Positions 16,201-23,482 of a stretch of DNA of 33,167 bases are shown in pieces. The position numbers and the translations under genes were made by a program. The notes under the pieces are model-generated. The model made no database searches. It had not been told where the DNA came from and saw nothing but the letters and a program-made list of their open reading frames with translations. Each line of letters starts with the position of its first letter. Positions within the stretch are counted from its first letter, which is position 1. Source of the stretch: JBNKDD01 sp050288085 (GTDB lineage Bacteria; Chloroflexota; Anaerolineae; Aggregatilineales; UBA3940); assembly GCA_050288085.1 (NCBI GenBank), contig JBNKDD010000026.1, positions 1-33,167 of the forward strand, read 5' to 3'.

Positions 16201-17448
16201 CTACTCCCGCGCTTCTACCGCCCCGATATCGCAACCTTCACCTTGCGGGCGCGGATAGCCATACTGATCCAGGCTCAGCGCGCATTCATCCTCCGGGACA
16301 GCATCTAATGCCGGGCTGCCGGGCAGCGGCGGGTGACCGTTATCCACCAATTCACCCAACCCGGCCCCCTGGCTGGCAACAATATCCGTTTCCTCAAGGG
16401 GCAGGTCTCCCGGCTCACCGATCAGGTTATACCCCAGCGATATAAACGGTTCTTTTTCGCTGCTTTCGATCATGATGTCTTCAGCAATATAGGCGGTGTT
16501 GCCAGCAACAATCGTTTGCTGCAAACTGAGGCTGGTATCCGTCCAGATGCCACCTCCGCGGCTGGCATGATTATCCGTAACGGTGCAGCTAATCAGCTCA
16601 AGTCCGGAGCCCTCAGCACCGGCAATCCCGCCGCCGCCCCGGCCAGATCGATTACCGCTGAACGTCGATGCGACGGCATACAAATAGGATGAGTATCCCA
16701 GGCACAATGCGCCGCCGCCGTGGACGGTAACCTTATTGTTGATAAAGGCGCTGCTCTCGGCCTGGATGGTGCCGCCGTCGATGAAGATCGCCCCACCACA
16801 GCCAACCGAAGTATTCTCTACAAAGATCGTCTCCAGCACGTCGATCTGGTCACCACTCGATGAGATCGCTCCGCCGCTGATGACCGCCTGATTGCCCCTG
16901 AATTCACCAACGGTGATCTCTATCCGCCCTGACTGTGAGCCGATGGCCCCGCCGCTGGCCTCGGTTTGATTGTCGTAAAAGTACCCCTCATAAATTGAGA
17001 TGTCACCTTCTTCGGTGTAAATAGCCGGGCTGTGATCGGGGTGGTAGGCATTTCGAATAGTCAGAAACTCGATCCGGAGGGAATGCTGCTGGCTGTAAAA
17101 CACCGCGTACTGCCCACCTCCATCGATGATCGCATTGTTCCCGATAATTTCTATATCGGAGGTGAACGGCGGTAGATTATCCGTCAGGTGGTAGGTGCAG
17201 TTTTCCGCCAGGGTGATCTCCCCCCCGGCAGCGACCGCTTCACGCAGCGCCTGCTCGTCACAGTCAACCGGCGGCGGCGTGGGGGTTGAGGTCGGAGGCG
17301 GGGACGGGGTCACAGGGATGGGTGTCTCGGTCACCGGCTGGCTGGTTGGGGCGGATGTCTCCTCGATGGTCGAACAGCCCGTCATCACCGCAATCACAAT
17401 AGCGGCGAACAGACAGTGGATAACTTTACCGGATGGATAAAATCGCAT
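16201..17448 (-). CDS. Parallel beta-helix lipoprotein (polymorphic outer-protein-like repeats)
   Basis: A 415-residue exported lipoprotein. The signal peptide ends in VMTGC (Cys25), and a Ser/Thr/Pro linker of about 40 residues follows. From about residue 65 on, the sequence forms right-handed beta-helix coils with repeated patterns such as 'GGAIxxxxGxIxIxxSxFxxN' and 'GGGIAGAEGSGLELISCTVTDN', ending in the motif 'DIGAVE', which is common at the end of this family. Such proteins bind or cleave polysaccharide or serve as surface structures. No catalytic residues can be named. The ATG at 17448 has AGGAG 6 nt upstream. A run from 17493 would add 15 residues before the signal peptide. Confidence 0.88.
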   Translation of the reverse strand: MRFYPSGKVIHCLFAAIVIAVMTGCSTIEETSAPTSQPVTETPIPVTPSPPPTSTPTPPPVDCDEQALREAVAAGGEITLAENCTYHLTDNLPPFTSDIEIIGNNAIIDGGGQYAVFYSQQHSLRIEFLTIRNAYHPDHSPAIYTEEGDISIYEGYFYDNQTEASGGAIGSQSGRIEITVGEFRGNQAVISGGAISSSGDQIDVLETIFVENTSVGCGGAIFIDGGTIQAESSAFINNKVTVHGGGALCLGYSSYLYAVASTFSGNRSGRGGGGIAGAEGSGLELISCTVTDNHASRGGGIWTDTSLSLQQTIVAGNTAYIAEDIMIESSEKEPFISLGYNLIGEPGDLPLEETDIVASQGAGLGELVDNGHPPLPGSPALDAVPEDECALSLDQYGYPRPQGEGCDIGAVEARE

Positions 17449-17582
17449 AGCTGCTCCTGGCAATTTTCCCGAAAAGTATAGCAGACATTTCATCCCGCCA
17501 AATCCACCGTAGGCTAAAAGGGGGTTAGCCGGTAGGATCGATTGTGTGCTACACTGAAGAAAAGTTGTTGTGAGGTGAAACT

Positions 17583-17843
17583 ATGGTAGTGGCCTATCAG
17601 GGAACGGTACAGGACGGGCAAATCCGCATGGAGAATGACCCGGTGCTGCCAGAGGGAGCATCGGTAATTGTGGTACTGGTTGAAGAAGCAACCAGCAAAC
17701 CAAAACCCTTGACTATGGGCGAGCTTCTAGAGTCACCACTGGTTGGCATGTGGGCCGACCGGGATGATATTCAGGACAGCGTCACTTTTGCTGAAGAACT
17801 ACGGCGAAAAGCAGAACAGCGGGGTAGCGAAGCACAATATTAG
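17583..17843 (+). CDS. Antitoxin-like small protein without a neighbouring toxin
   Basis: An 86-residue protein. Residues 5-33 (a Gly-x-Ile pattern, then LPEGASVIVVLVEE) resemble the swapped-hairpin N-terminal part of AbrB/AF2212-type antitoxins. The C-terminal part 'MWADRDDIQDSVTFAEELRRKAEQ' matches the toxin-wrapping tail of VapB-like antitoxins. The start has GAGGTG 7 nt upstream. Normally a PIN-domain or similar toxin overlaps the stop codon. Here a non-coding repeat starts 2 bp after the stop, and the next gene is on the other strand. It may be an orphan relic or may act with a toxin elsewhere. Confidence 0.75.
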   Translation: MVVAYQGTVQDGQIRMENDPVLPEGASVIVVLVEEATSKPKPLTMGELLESPLVGMWADRDDIQDSVTFAEELRRKAEQRGSEAQY

Positions 17844-17844
17844 A

Positions 17845-17936
17845 CCTCACCCCTGACCTCGCAACGCTCGGTCTTTCCCCTCTCCAAATTGGAGAGGGGA
17901 GGGAGAACCGCTCACAGCGGTTCGGAAGGGGTGAGG
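17845..17936. repeat. 92-bp MITE-like repeat, copy 1
   Basis: The ends are inverted (CCTCACCCCT and AGGGGTGAGG). Inside lies the hairpin CCCCTCTCC/GGAGAGGGG (17877-17899) and a second hairpin AACCGC/GCGGTT (17906-17922). A related element is at 32087-32158. It carries no gene and starts directly after the antitoxin stop. Confidence 0.8.
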
Positions 17937-17949
17937 TATAAAAGTAAGG

Positions 17950-18912
17950 TCACGCCCAGAACATCTCCCCGGCAGACTCGAACATGATCGACGCCTTCAA
18001 GGTATCGATGGCCTTCGACAGCCCCTCATCGGGGGACATCATCGCGTCTTCATGCTCAATCGAGATCACATAATCGTAACCGACCAGCCGCAGCGCACTA
18101 ATGATATCCTTCCAGGTCTTGACATCATGCCCGTAGCCAATCGCCCGGAAAGACCATGAGCGGCTAGGAATATCGCCGTAGTGCTTGTAATCATTGCAGC
18201 CATTGATCTGTGTATTGAATTGATCAATAACAACATCCTTGCCATGAACATGAAAGATCGAATCGCCCAGGGCACGGATCGCAGCGACCGGATCGACGCC
18301 GTTCCACCACAGGTGACTCGGATCGAAGTTGCAGCCCAGGCGCGGTCCGACACTCTCCCGCAGCCGCAGCAGCGAATACACATTGTAGACCAGCATGCCA
18401 GGATGCATCTCGAAGCCAAAGGTGATATCGTGCTCTTCCAGCACCGGGTGGATCGTCTGCCAGTAGGGGACGGTGACTTCGTTCCACTGGTATTCCAGGA
18501 TATCGAGGAAGTGCGGCGGCCAGGCGCAGGTTACCCAGTTGGGCATCGTATCCCCGGCAGCACCCGCCGGTAGCCCGGAGAACCCGTTCACGGTCGGCAC
18601 GCCGAGCAGCGCCGCCAGTTTGATCGCATCCTTGATCACCTTGTCGGCTTCTTCAGCAACGCTCTTATCAGGATGAACCGGGTTGTTATGCACACTCAAT
18701 GCGCTGAGCATCAGCCCCTTGCTCTCGATGGTGCCCAGCCATTCCTCGCGCCTGGCCTTGCTTTCCAACAATTCGGCCACCGGGCAGTGCGGATCACCGG
18801 GATACCCACCTGCCCCGATCTCGACGGCCTGTACGCCATGTGCCACAGCTTTATCCAGGGCATCTTCAAATGACAGGTTGCCCCACAATGCGGTAAACAC
18901 ACCGATCTTCAT
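17950..18912 (-). CDS. Sugar phosphate isomerase/epimerase, TIM barrel (locus enzyme 1)
   Basis: A 320-residue cytoplasmic TIM-barrel protein of the xylose-isomerase-like/AP-endonuclease-2 superfamily. The four expected metal ligands are Glu168 (GFEMHPG), Asp197 (NFDPSHLWW), His223 (HVHGKD) and Glu286 (SIEHED). The segment DPSHLWWNGVDP is typical of a widespread subfamily found in carbohydrate operons with Gfo/Idh dehydrogenases. The reaction is not known. It is the last gene of the leftward operon, 71 bp after the DRL-like gene, with a 28-bp palindrome between the two. Start ATG at 18912 follows GGAGAATG. Confidence 0.9.
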   Translation of the reverse strand: MKIGVFTALWGNLSFEDALDKAVAHGVQAVEIGAGGYPGDPHCPVAELLESKARREEWLGTIESKGLMLSALSVHNNPVHPDKSVAEEADKVIKDAIKLAALLGVPTVNGFSGLPAGAAGDTMPNWVTCAWPPHFLDILEYQWNEVTVPYWQTIHPVLEEHDITFGFEMHPGMLVYNVYSLLRLRESVGPRLGCNFDPSHLWWNGVDPVAAIRALGDSIFHVHGKDVVIDQFNTQINGCNDYKHYGDIPSRSWSFRAIGYGHDVKTWKDIISALRLVGYDYVISIEHEDAMMSPDEGLSKAIDTLKASIMFESAGEMFWA

Positions 18913-18946
18913 GGATCATTCTCCTTCATGGTATTGCGAGTGTTTA

Positions 18947-18974
18947 GTAGGGGCGACTGGCCAGTCGCCCCTAC
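18947..18974. repeat. 28-bp perfect palindrome, copy B
   Basis: Identical to 10369-10396 (half-site GTAGGGGCGACTGG). It lies between the DRL-like gene and the TIM-barrel gene, 10 bp behind the stop. As RNA it would form a 14-bp stem inside the operon transcript and could reduce read-through into the last gene. Confidence 0.9.
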
Positions 18975-18983
18975 CTGTAATAT

Positions 18984-20273
18984 TTATCTGTGCTGATCCT
19001 GCATCCGCCGTAGTTTAACCACCCGGCTGCTCTCATCCAATTGAACATCATCCCAGGTGAGGATGCTCCCTTTGCTGACGGCTCGTAACATCTTCGCCCC
19101 CGGCGTTAAGCCGGTGGGCAGCGCATTCAGCCGGTAGGCTTCCTCAGCTTTTTCCATCATACCATAGGTCGTATAACCGCCGAAGTCATCCAGCACATCG
19201 CCGGGTGATAAGTCGCGCTTGGCAACCGCGATATTCTCCGCGACAGGCGTATCAAGTGGAGCAAGCCACTGTTCTTTATATAAGTGTGCCCGCGCAATCG
19301 ATATCGGCGCTTCGAGGAACCACAGGTGATACGGGCGGAAGAAGGTAAAGTATTTCCCCTTGCCGACCTTTAAGTAGTTCAGATCAGCCTGAATTCGCTG
19401 TGAGCCGACCCGCACCGTCACGAACACGCCCCCGGCCAATCCCTGCCCCTGCACAAAATCCACCACGCCGGGATGCGGGCAGATGCCGCCATCTTCCTCA
19501 AGCGCAAACAGCCTTGATACCGTGTCGATGTCCTCCGCCGCTGGCCCGGTCATCCCACGCTGAATCGGTATGCAGCCGGTAGCGTTCGCCGCACAGGTCA
19601 TCTCAAACATAGTTTTTGTACCATCCACATAGGAAGCAACCTGCACCGGGTCTTTATCGGCCTTTGCAGCGGACTCGGCCACGTCATCCGGGGTGGCTGA
19701 CGGATTCAGCGGATTGTTCTTCCCTTTGCCGATGGCGATCACCTCGTAACCCAGGCTGGTCACAAAGTCATATAACTCGATCAGGCAGCCCGGTTCATCG
19801 CCGGACGACACCGAGTACAACACCCCGGCTTCCCGCGCCATCCGATTCAACTCCCGCCCAACCGTCACATCCGCCTCGATATTGATCAGGACAACATCCT
19901 TGCCATGCTCGATGGCGTTGGCTGCGACCTCCGCCCCAAACGACGGTGACCACGTACAGTCCGAGACGATATCCAGCGCATCAACCTGTGCAGGCAGCAA
20001 ACACGATCCGCTCACCACCCGCTTGCCCGCCCGGATCGCATCTTCTGCTTCGCCGGGCTGATTGGTTTCTACAATGGCATCTCGCGGCACGCCGGATGCT
20101 TTGAGCGCATTGATCGCCTCATCGACATTGGGGTTGACAACCAGGGATAGTTCCATCCCCGGAACCCCCTCCATTGCCTCGATAAACCCGCCGCCCATCC
20201 AGGCAAACGCGCTCGCCCCTACCCGGATCGGGTTGTGTTCGGCTTCGCGCTTCAACAGTTCATGCCGGATCAT
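18984..20273 (-). CDS. SAF-domain oxidoreductase of the DXR-like (DRL) family
   Basis: A 429-residue protein with an N-terminal Rossmann-type domain (about 14-150), a middle catalytic/dimerisation domain (about 150-340) and a C-terminal SAF-like domain (from about 345, 'PVAENIAVAKRDLSPGD', then 'GGYTTYGMMEKAE' and 'GLTPGAKMLRAVSKGSILTWDDV'). This layout matches the family of Brucella DRL, which converts 1-deoxyxylulose 5-phosphate to methylerythritol 4-phosphate (reductoisomerase). Other members have unknown roles. The dinucleotide loop is odd: VGASAFAWMG (18-27) has Ala22 and Ala24 where GxGxxG glycines are expected. It lies 6 bp behind the transketolase C-half. I infer a redox or skeletal rearrangement of a sugar phosphate, not isoprenoid synthesis. 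Confidence 0.82.
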   Translation of the reverse strand: MIRHELLKREAEHNPIRVGASAFAWMGGGFIEAMEGVPGMELSLVVNPNVDEAINALKASGVPRDAIVETNQPGEAEDAIRAGKRVVSGSCLLPAQVDALDIVSDCTWSPSFGAEVAANAIEHGKDVVLINIEADVTVGRELNRMAREAGVLYSVSSGDEPGCLIELYDFVTSLGYEVIAIGKGKNNPLNPSATPDDVAESAAKADKDPVQVASYVDGTKTMFEMTCAANATGCIPIQRGMTGPAAEDIDTVSRLFALEEDGGICPHPGVVDFVQGQGLAGGVFVTVRVGSQRIQADLNYLKVGKGKYFTFFRPYHLWFLEAPISIARAHLYKEQWLAPLDTPVAENIAVAKRDLSPGDVLDDFGGYTTYGMMEKAEEAYRLNALPTGLTPGAKMLRAVSKGSILTWDDVQLDESSRVVKLRRMQDQHR

Positions 20274-20279
20274 GACAGC

Positions 20280-21248
20280 CTACCCTTTCGCCTGGACAGC
20301 TTCGCGGACAGCTTTGACAATGTCGTCGGCGGTCAGGTTGTATTTTTCCACCAACTCCCAGGGATCGCCGGATTCGACGTATACATCCCGCAGCCCGACA
20401 AACCGCATCGGGACCGGCTGGTTGGATGCCACCACGCGGGCGACGTTCGCACCCATCCCGCCATGCAGCAGATGTTCTTCCGCACACACAATCGCGCCGG
20501 TATCTTTCGCCGCCGTGATGATCGCCGCCTCGTCCATCGGGCGAATCGTGTGCAGATCGACCACGCGGGCTTCGATCCCTTCTTTTACCAGCACCGCCGC
20601 CGCATCCATCCCGGCAGAGACCATCATCCCGCAGCCGATGATCGTGACATCGCCGCCCTCACGGACGGTGTTCGCCTTGCCGATTGTCCACTCGTCGTCT
20701 TCATCGTAGATGTACGGCATCGGCACCCGGCTTGACCGTAAGAAGAACGGCCCTTTTTCCTCGGCGACCGCCCGGACCGCTTTATGCATCGACACCGGAT
20801 CGGAGGGCACCACGATCTTAAAGGTCGGGAACCCACCGGTCAGCGCCAGGTCTTCGATCCCCATCTGAGTCGGGCCATCCTTACCGAGCGTAATCCCGCC
20901 GTGACTGCCCACGATCACCGCATCAAGCTCCGACATGGCGACCGCCAGCCGGATTTGATCGTAGGCGTTGCACAGCAGGAAGGATGAGAAACTTACGATG
21001 AAGGGCTTAAACCCACAGGCAGCCAATCCCGCCCCAATCCCGACCAGGTTACTTTCGGCAATGCCGATGTTGAAAAACCGGTGGGGGAATTCCTGGCGGA
21101 CATATTCGGCTTTGGTCGAGTTACCCAGGTCGCCATCCAGCACCACCACCCGCTCATCGGCGCGGGCAGTTGCCAGCAAAGCATCACCAAAATGATTACG
21201 AAGGGGTAGATCACCGGCCTTCAAACCGGCCTGTTTACCGAGCTGCAT
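20280..21248 (-). CDS. Transketolase, C-terminal subunit
   Basis: A 322-residue protein holding the pyrimidine-binding and C-terminal domains of a split transketolase. The catalytic Glu that activates thiamine diphosphate is Glu65 (NIGIAES). The DGPTQMGIEDLA segment (125-136) and a C-terminal domain from about 190 complete the family. The ATG has GGAGG 7 nt upstream, inside the end of the N-terminal subunit gene, which it overlaps by 14 bp. It must act with that subunit. Split transketolases occur in catabolic operons, for example for apulose 4-phosphate. Confidence 0.93.
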   Translation of the reverse strand: MQLGKQAGLKAGDLPLRNHFGDALLATARADERVVVLDGDLGNSTKAEYVRQEFPHRFFNIGIAESNLVGIGAGLAACGFKPFIVSFSSFLLCNAYDQIRLAVAMSELDAVIVGSHGGITLGKDGPTQMGIEDLALTGGFPTFKIVVPSDPVSMHKAVRAVAEEKGPFFLRSSRVPMPYIYDEDDEWTIGKANTVREGGDVTIIGCGMMVSAGMDAAAVLVKEGIEARVVDLHTIRPMDEAAIITAAKDTGAIVCAEEHLLHGGMGANVARVVASNQPVPMRFVGLRDVYVESGDPWELVEKYNLTADDIVKAVREAVQAKG

Positions 21249-22071
21249 TGAGTTCCTCCCTGGCTTTTTCTGCCTGCTCAGGCTTCAGAGCGAGTCCATG
21301 GAAGGTGTAATCAGCTTCGACAAACGAAACGCCCTTGCCCTTGATGGTGTGTGCGATCAGTAATTGTGGTATCCCGGTGGCCGTCAACTGCCTGAACAAC
21401 CGCAGCTTATCGATCACCGCGCCGATGTCGTGGCCGTTGACCTCATCAACATGCCAGCCAAAGCTCTTCCATTTATCCACCAGTGGTTCGAGCGCCATTT
21501 CCCGGCTGATCGGCCCGGTTTCCTGGTACTTGTTGTAATCCAGGATGGCCGTCAAATTCCCGGTCTTGAAGTGGGCCGCCGACATCGCCGCCTCCCACAC
21601 CTGCCCGGCTTCCAATTCGCCATCCCCCATCAGGACGTAAGTCTGATAGTTGAGATTATTGAGGCGAGCACCCAGGCAGTGACCCACCCCCAGCGATAGC
21701 CCCTGCCCCAGCGAACCGGTTGTCGCCTCGACACCGGGCATCATCCCCTGAATGGGATGGCCCTGTACCGGGCTGCCCGCATCGCGCAGCCGCCAGATCT
21801 CTTCATGGGGGAAATAGCCAGCACGGGCCAGCACCGAATACAGAAGCGGCGCGGCGTGTCCCTTGCTCATGATGAAGCGGTCACGTTCAGGCCACCAGGG
21901 TTCATCAGACCGGTAGCGCAGAATGCCGCCGAAATACAGGGCAACCACCACGTCAGTCGCTGACCACGAACTGGACGGATGCCCGGAACCTGCTTTCGTT
22001 GTCATTTCAAGGATATCCAGCCGAACCTGCCGGGCTGTCTCCTTGAGTTCTTCCAAAGGAATGTCGTTCAC
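21235..22071 (-). CDS. Transketolase, N-terminal subunit
   Basis: A 278-residue thiamine-diphosphate-binding subunit. It has the transketolase N-terminal signature GSGHPSSS (28-35), His72 (SKGHAAPLLY), His105 (QGHPIQG), and the ThDP/metal motif GDGE (149-152) to Asn180 (DYNKYQ). I chose GTG at 22071, with AGGA 6 nt before it. An in-frame TTG at 22089 would include that ribosome site. Together with the 20280-21248 product it forms a full enzyme of about 600 residues that transfers a two-carbon unit between sugar phosphates. The substrate is probably the end product of this locus. Confidence 0.94.
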   Translation of the reverse strand: MNDIPLEELKETARQVRLDILEMTTKAGSGHPSSSWSATDVVVALYFGGILRYRSDEPWWPERDRFIMSKGHAAPLLYSVLARAGYFPHEEIWRLRDAGSPVQGHPIQGMMPGVEATTGSLGQGLSLGVGHCLGARLNNLNYQTYVLMGDGELEAGQVWEAAMSAAHFKTGNLTAILDYNKYQETGPISREMALEPLVDKWKSFGWHVDEVNGHDIGAVIDKLRLFRQLTATGIPQLLIAHTIKGKGVSFVEADYTFHGLALKPEQAEKAREELNAAR

Positions 22072-22166
22072 TCTATGTCCTTTCTTCAATGATAAGGCTG
22101 GTATGCTAAAGTTATTGTCCGGTGTGGTGTAAGGATTCTCGCCCTCCCCTAGGTGTCACTCAGATT

Positions 22167-22192
22167 TGTCCCCCCTTTGCAAAGGGGGGACA
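22167..22192. repeat. 26-bp perfect palindrome between regulator and transketolase genes
   Basis: The half-site TGTCCCCCCTTTG is followed by its exact reverse complement. It lies in the 171-bp gap between the GntR-type regulator stop and the transketolase start. As RNA this gives a very stable stem that may lower read-through from regulator to enzymes. No T-run follows on the minus strand within a few bases, so a classic terminator is not proven. Confidence 0.7.
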
Positions 22193-22242
22193 GAAGCTCT
22201 GGAGGAGCGCAGGGGGGTTAACCCGTGACAGACCCGCATCAC

Positions 22243-22983
22243 CTAATCACGCAGCTCGTTGTACAGAACGTACCGATCCCCGCGATGGTAGGTTTTCAGG
22301 AGTTCAACCGGGCGCTTCGTCGCATCATACGTAATGCGCCGGATGTACAGCAGCGGAGCACCCGAATCGATATCGAGCAGTTTAGCCAGGTCAGCGGTAG
22401 CAATGATCGCCCGGATCGTCTGGCGAGCAGACACCAACCGCAAACTGAACTCCCTTTCCAGCAAAGCACGGAGCGATTGGCTGCCGTCATACCGGTCCAG
22501 TATCCCCGGACAAAACCGGTTTACCAGGAACGAGTTTTCCAGGCTCATCGGCTTGTCGTCTGCCAGCCGCAGCCGTTTGATGTAGGCCAGTTCTTCCCCA
22601 ACACTCACCTCAAGCTGGCTGGCGGTATCCTCAGTAGCCGGGCTGATACCGACCTCTAACAGCCGGGTGCCCGGCTCAAGGCCGCGCTGACGCATATCTT
22701 CCGTAAAGCTGATAATGCGGCTGAGGCCCTGTTCGATCACCGGCTCGGCAACGAACGTCCCCCGCCCTCGCTGGCGGTAAATCAACCCTTCATCGACCAG
22801 CATATCCAATGCCTGCCGCACCGTTGCCCGGCTGACATCGAACTGTTCTTGAAGTTCTTTCTCCGTTGGCAGCAGATCGCCGGGCCTCCACTCATTGCCG
22901 ACAATCTTCTGAAGGAGAATCTGGTAAACCTGGTAATAAAAAGGATGAAAGCTGGAACGATCAATTGAGGCAGTCATTAGCAC
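22243..22983 (-). CDS. GntR-family transcriptional regulator with UTRA domain (HutC type)
   Basis: A 246-residue regulator. The N-terminal winged helix (about 15-80) shows the family pattern 'LLPTEKELQEQFDVSRATVRQALDMLVDEGLIYRQRG' in short pieces (PTEKEL, SRATVRQAL, RGRGTFVAE). The UTRA ligand-binding domain spans about 100-240. The start is either GTG 22983 (AAGGA 8 nt upstream) or ATG 22977. Its own promoter has a 30-bp palindrome over the -10 element (23004-23033), so self-repression is likely, with release by a sugar or sugar phosphate bound to UTRA. It is the first gene of the leftward catabolic operon. Confidence 0.93.
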   Translation of the reverse strand: MLMTASIDRSSFHPFYYQVYQILLQKIVGNEWRPGDLLPTEKELQEQFDVSRATVRQALDMLVDEGLIYRQRGRGTFVAEPVIEQGLSRIISFTEDMRQRGLEPGTRLLEVGISPATEDTASQLEVSVGEELAYIKRLRLADDKPMSLENSFLVNRFCPGILDRYDGSQSLRALLEREFSLRLVSARQTIRAIIATADLAKLLDIDSGAPLLYIRRITYDATKRPVELLKTYHRGDRYVLYNELRD

Positions 22984-23003
22984 ATCACCATTCCTTGCTG
23001 ATT

Positions 23004-23033
23004 AAAGTCCTAACATTAGGATATTAGGACTTT
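23004..23033 (-). promoter_or_regulatory. Operator O1 over the GntR-gene promoter
   Basis: The palindrome is AAAGTCCTAA, ten bases, TTAGGACTTT. On the minus strand the promoter TTGACA (23041-23046), 17 bp, TATCCT (23018-23023) places its -10 element in the middle of the palindrome. A bound protein would block the polymerase. Three TTAGGA/TCCTAA units occur within it. Confidence 0.8.
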
Positions 23034-23040
23034 TGCGGTA

Positions 23041-23046
23041 TGTCAA
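23041..23046 (-). promoter_or_regulatory. -35 element of the leftward promoter
   Basis: Exact TTGACA on the minus strand, 17 bp from the -10 element TATCCT at 23018-23023. Drives the GntR gene and, by read-through, perhaps the transketolase, DRL-like and epimerase genes. Confidence 0.7.
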
Positions 23047-23362
23047 GTTTTTGGGGAAATTTCATTTACTCCCACCAATTTATTTTATTTACTGAAATAA
23101 GTATTGACAAATAGGACAGAAGTGTGTTATTTTTTGATAATCATCTGACCAGATAAGGGTGATGTACCCGGCGAACCTTACCAAATTTGTACAATTTAGA
23201 GTTGACTTCGTGAAAATTATCTGGTAGGATGGTAAAACTTATAATTACAGGATTACAACTCCTGCACAAATGTCCGCCTTCGTTTATGTTCTGAGGCTGT
23301 CCCAGGCCCAACAAAAAACTTTTCAATTAACAAAACCACCCTTTGTGGTTTGCAACAACTAA

Positions 23363-23392
23363 AAAGTTCGAATATCCTAATGTTAGTACTTT
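23363..23392 (+). promoter_or_regulatory. Operator O2 over the ROK-gene promoter
   Basis: The sequence AAAGTTCGAA, ten bases, TTAGTACTTT matches O1 read from the other strand at 27 of 30 positions, with the central ten bases identical. It covers the -10 element TATCCT (23373-23378) of a plus-strand promoter whose -35 is TTGCAA (23350-23355), again with 17-bp spacing. The leader to the ROK start is about 95 nt. Confidence 0.8.
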
Positions 23393-23482
23393 TGGCCTTC
23401 TGTAGTGTGTATCATTTGTGTCTCCCGGAATCGATAATTTTTTATTCGCTATAACATCAATAAGGTTACTCGCGACACACAC

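Larger units (their letters stand above)
22984..23482. promoter_or_regulatory. Divergent control region between the two arms of the sugar locus
   Basis: 499 bp without a gene, AT-rich. It contains two outward promoters, each covered by a near-identical 30-bp palindrome (listed separately), two further plus-strand promoter candidates (TTGACA at 23104-23109 with TTATTT at 23127-23132, and TTGACT at 23202-23207 with TAGGAT at 23225-23230, both 17-bp spacing), and an inverted pair ACCAGATAA (23148-23156)/TTATCTGGT (23217-23225) that could be a site for the ROK regulator. Confidence 0.75.

Noticed and set aside
16049..16234. N-terminal extension of the CAT gene containing a hydrophobic helix
   Set aside because: It would read through the strong terminator hairpin. 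The internal ATG at 16048 has a good ribosome site and gives the normal CatA length.
23141..23326. Minus-strand open frame of 61 codons in the divergent control region
   Set aside because: It lies across promoter elements and inverted repeats, and has no ribosome site.
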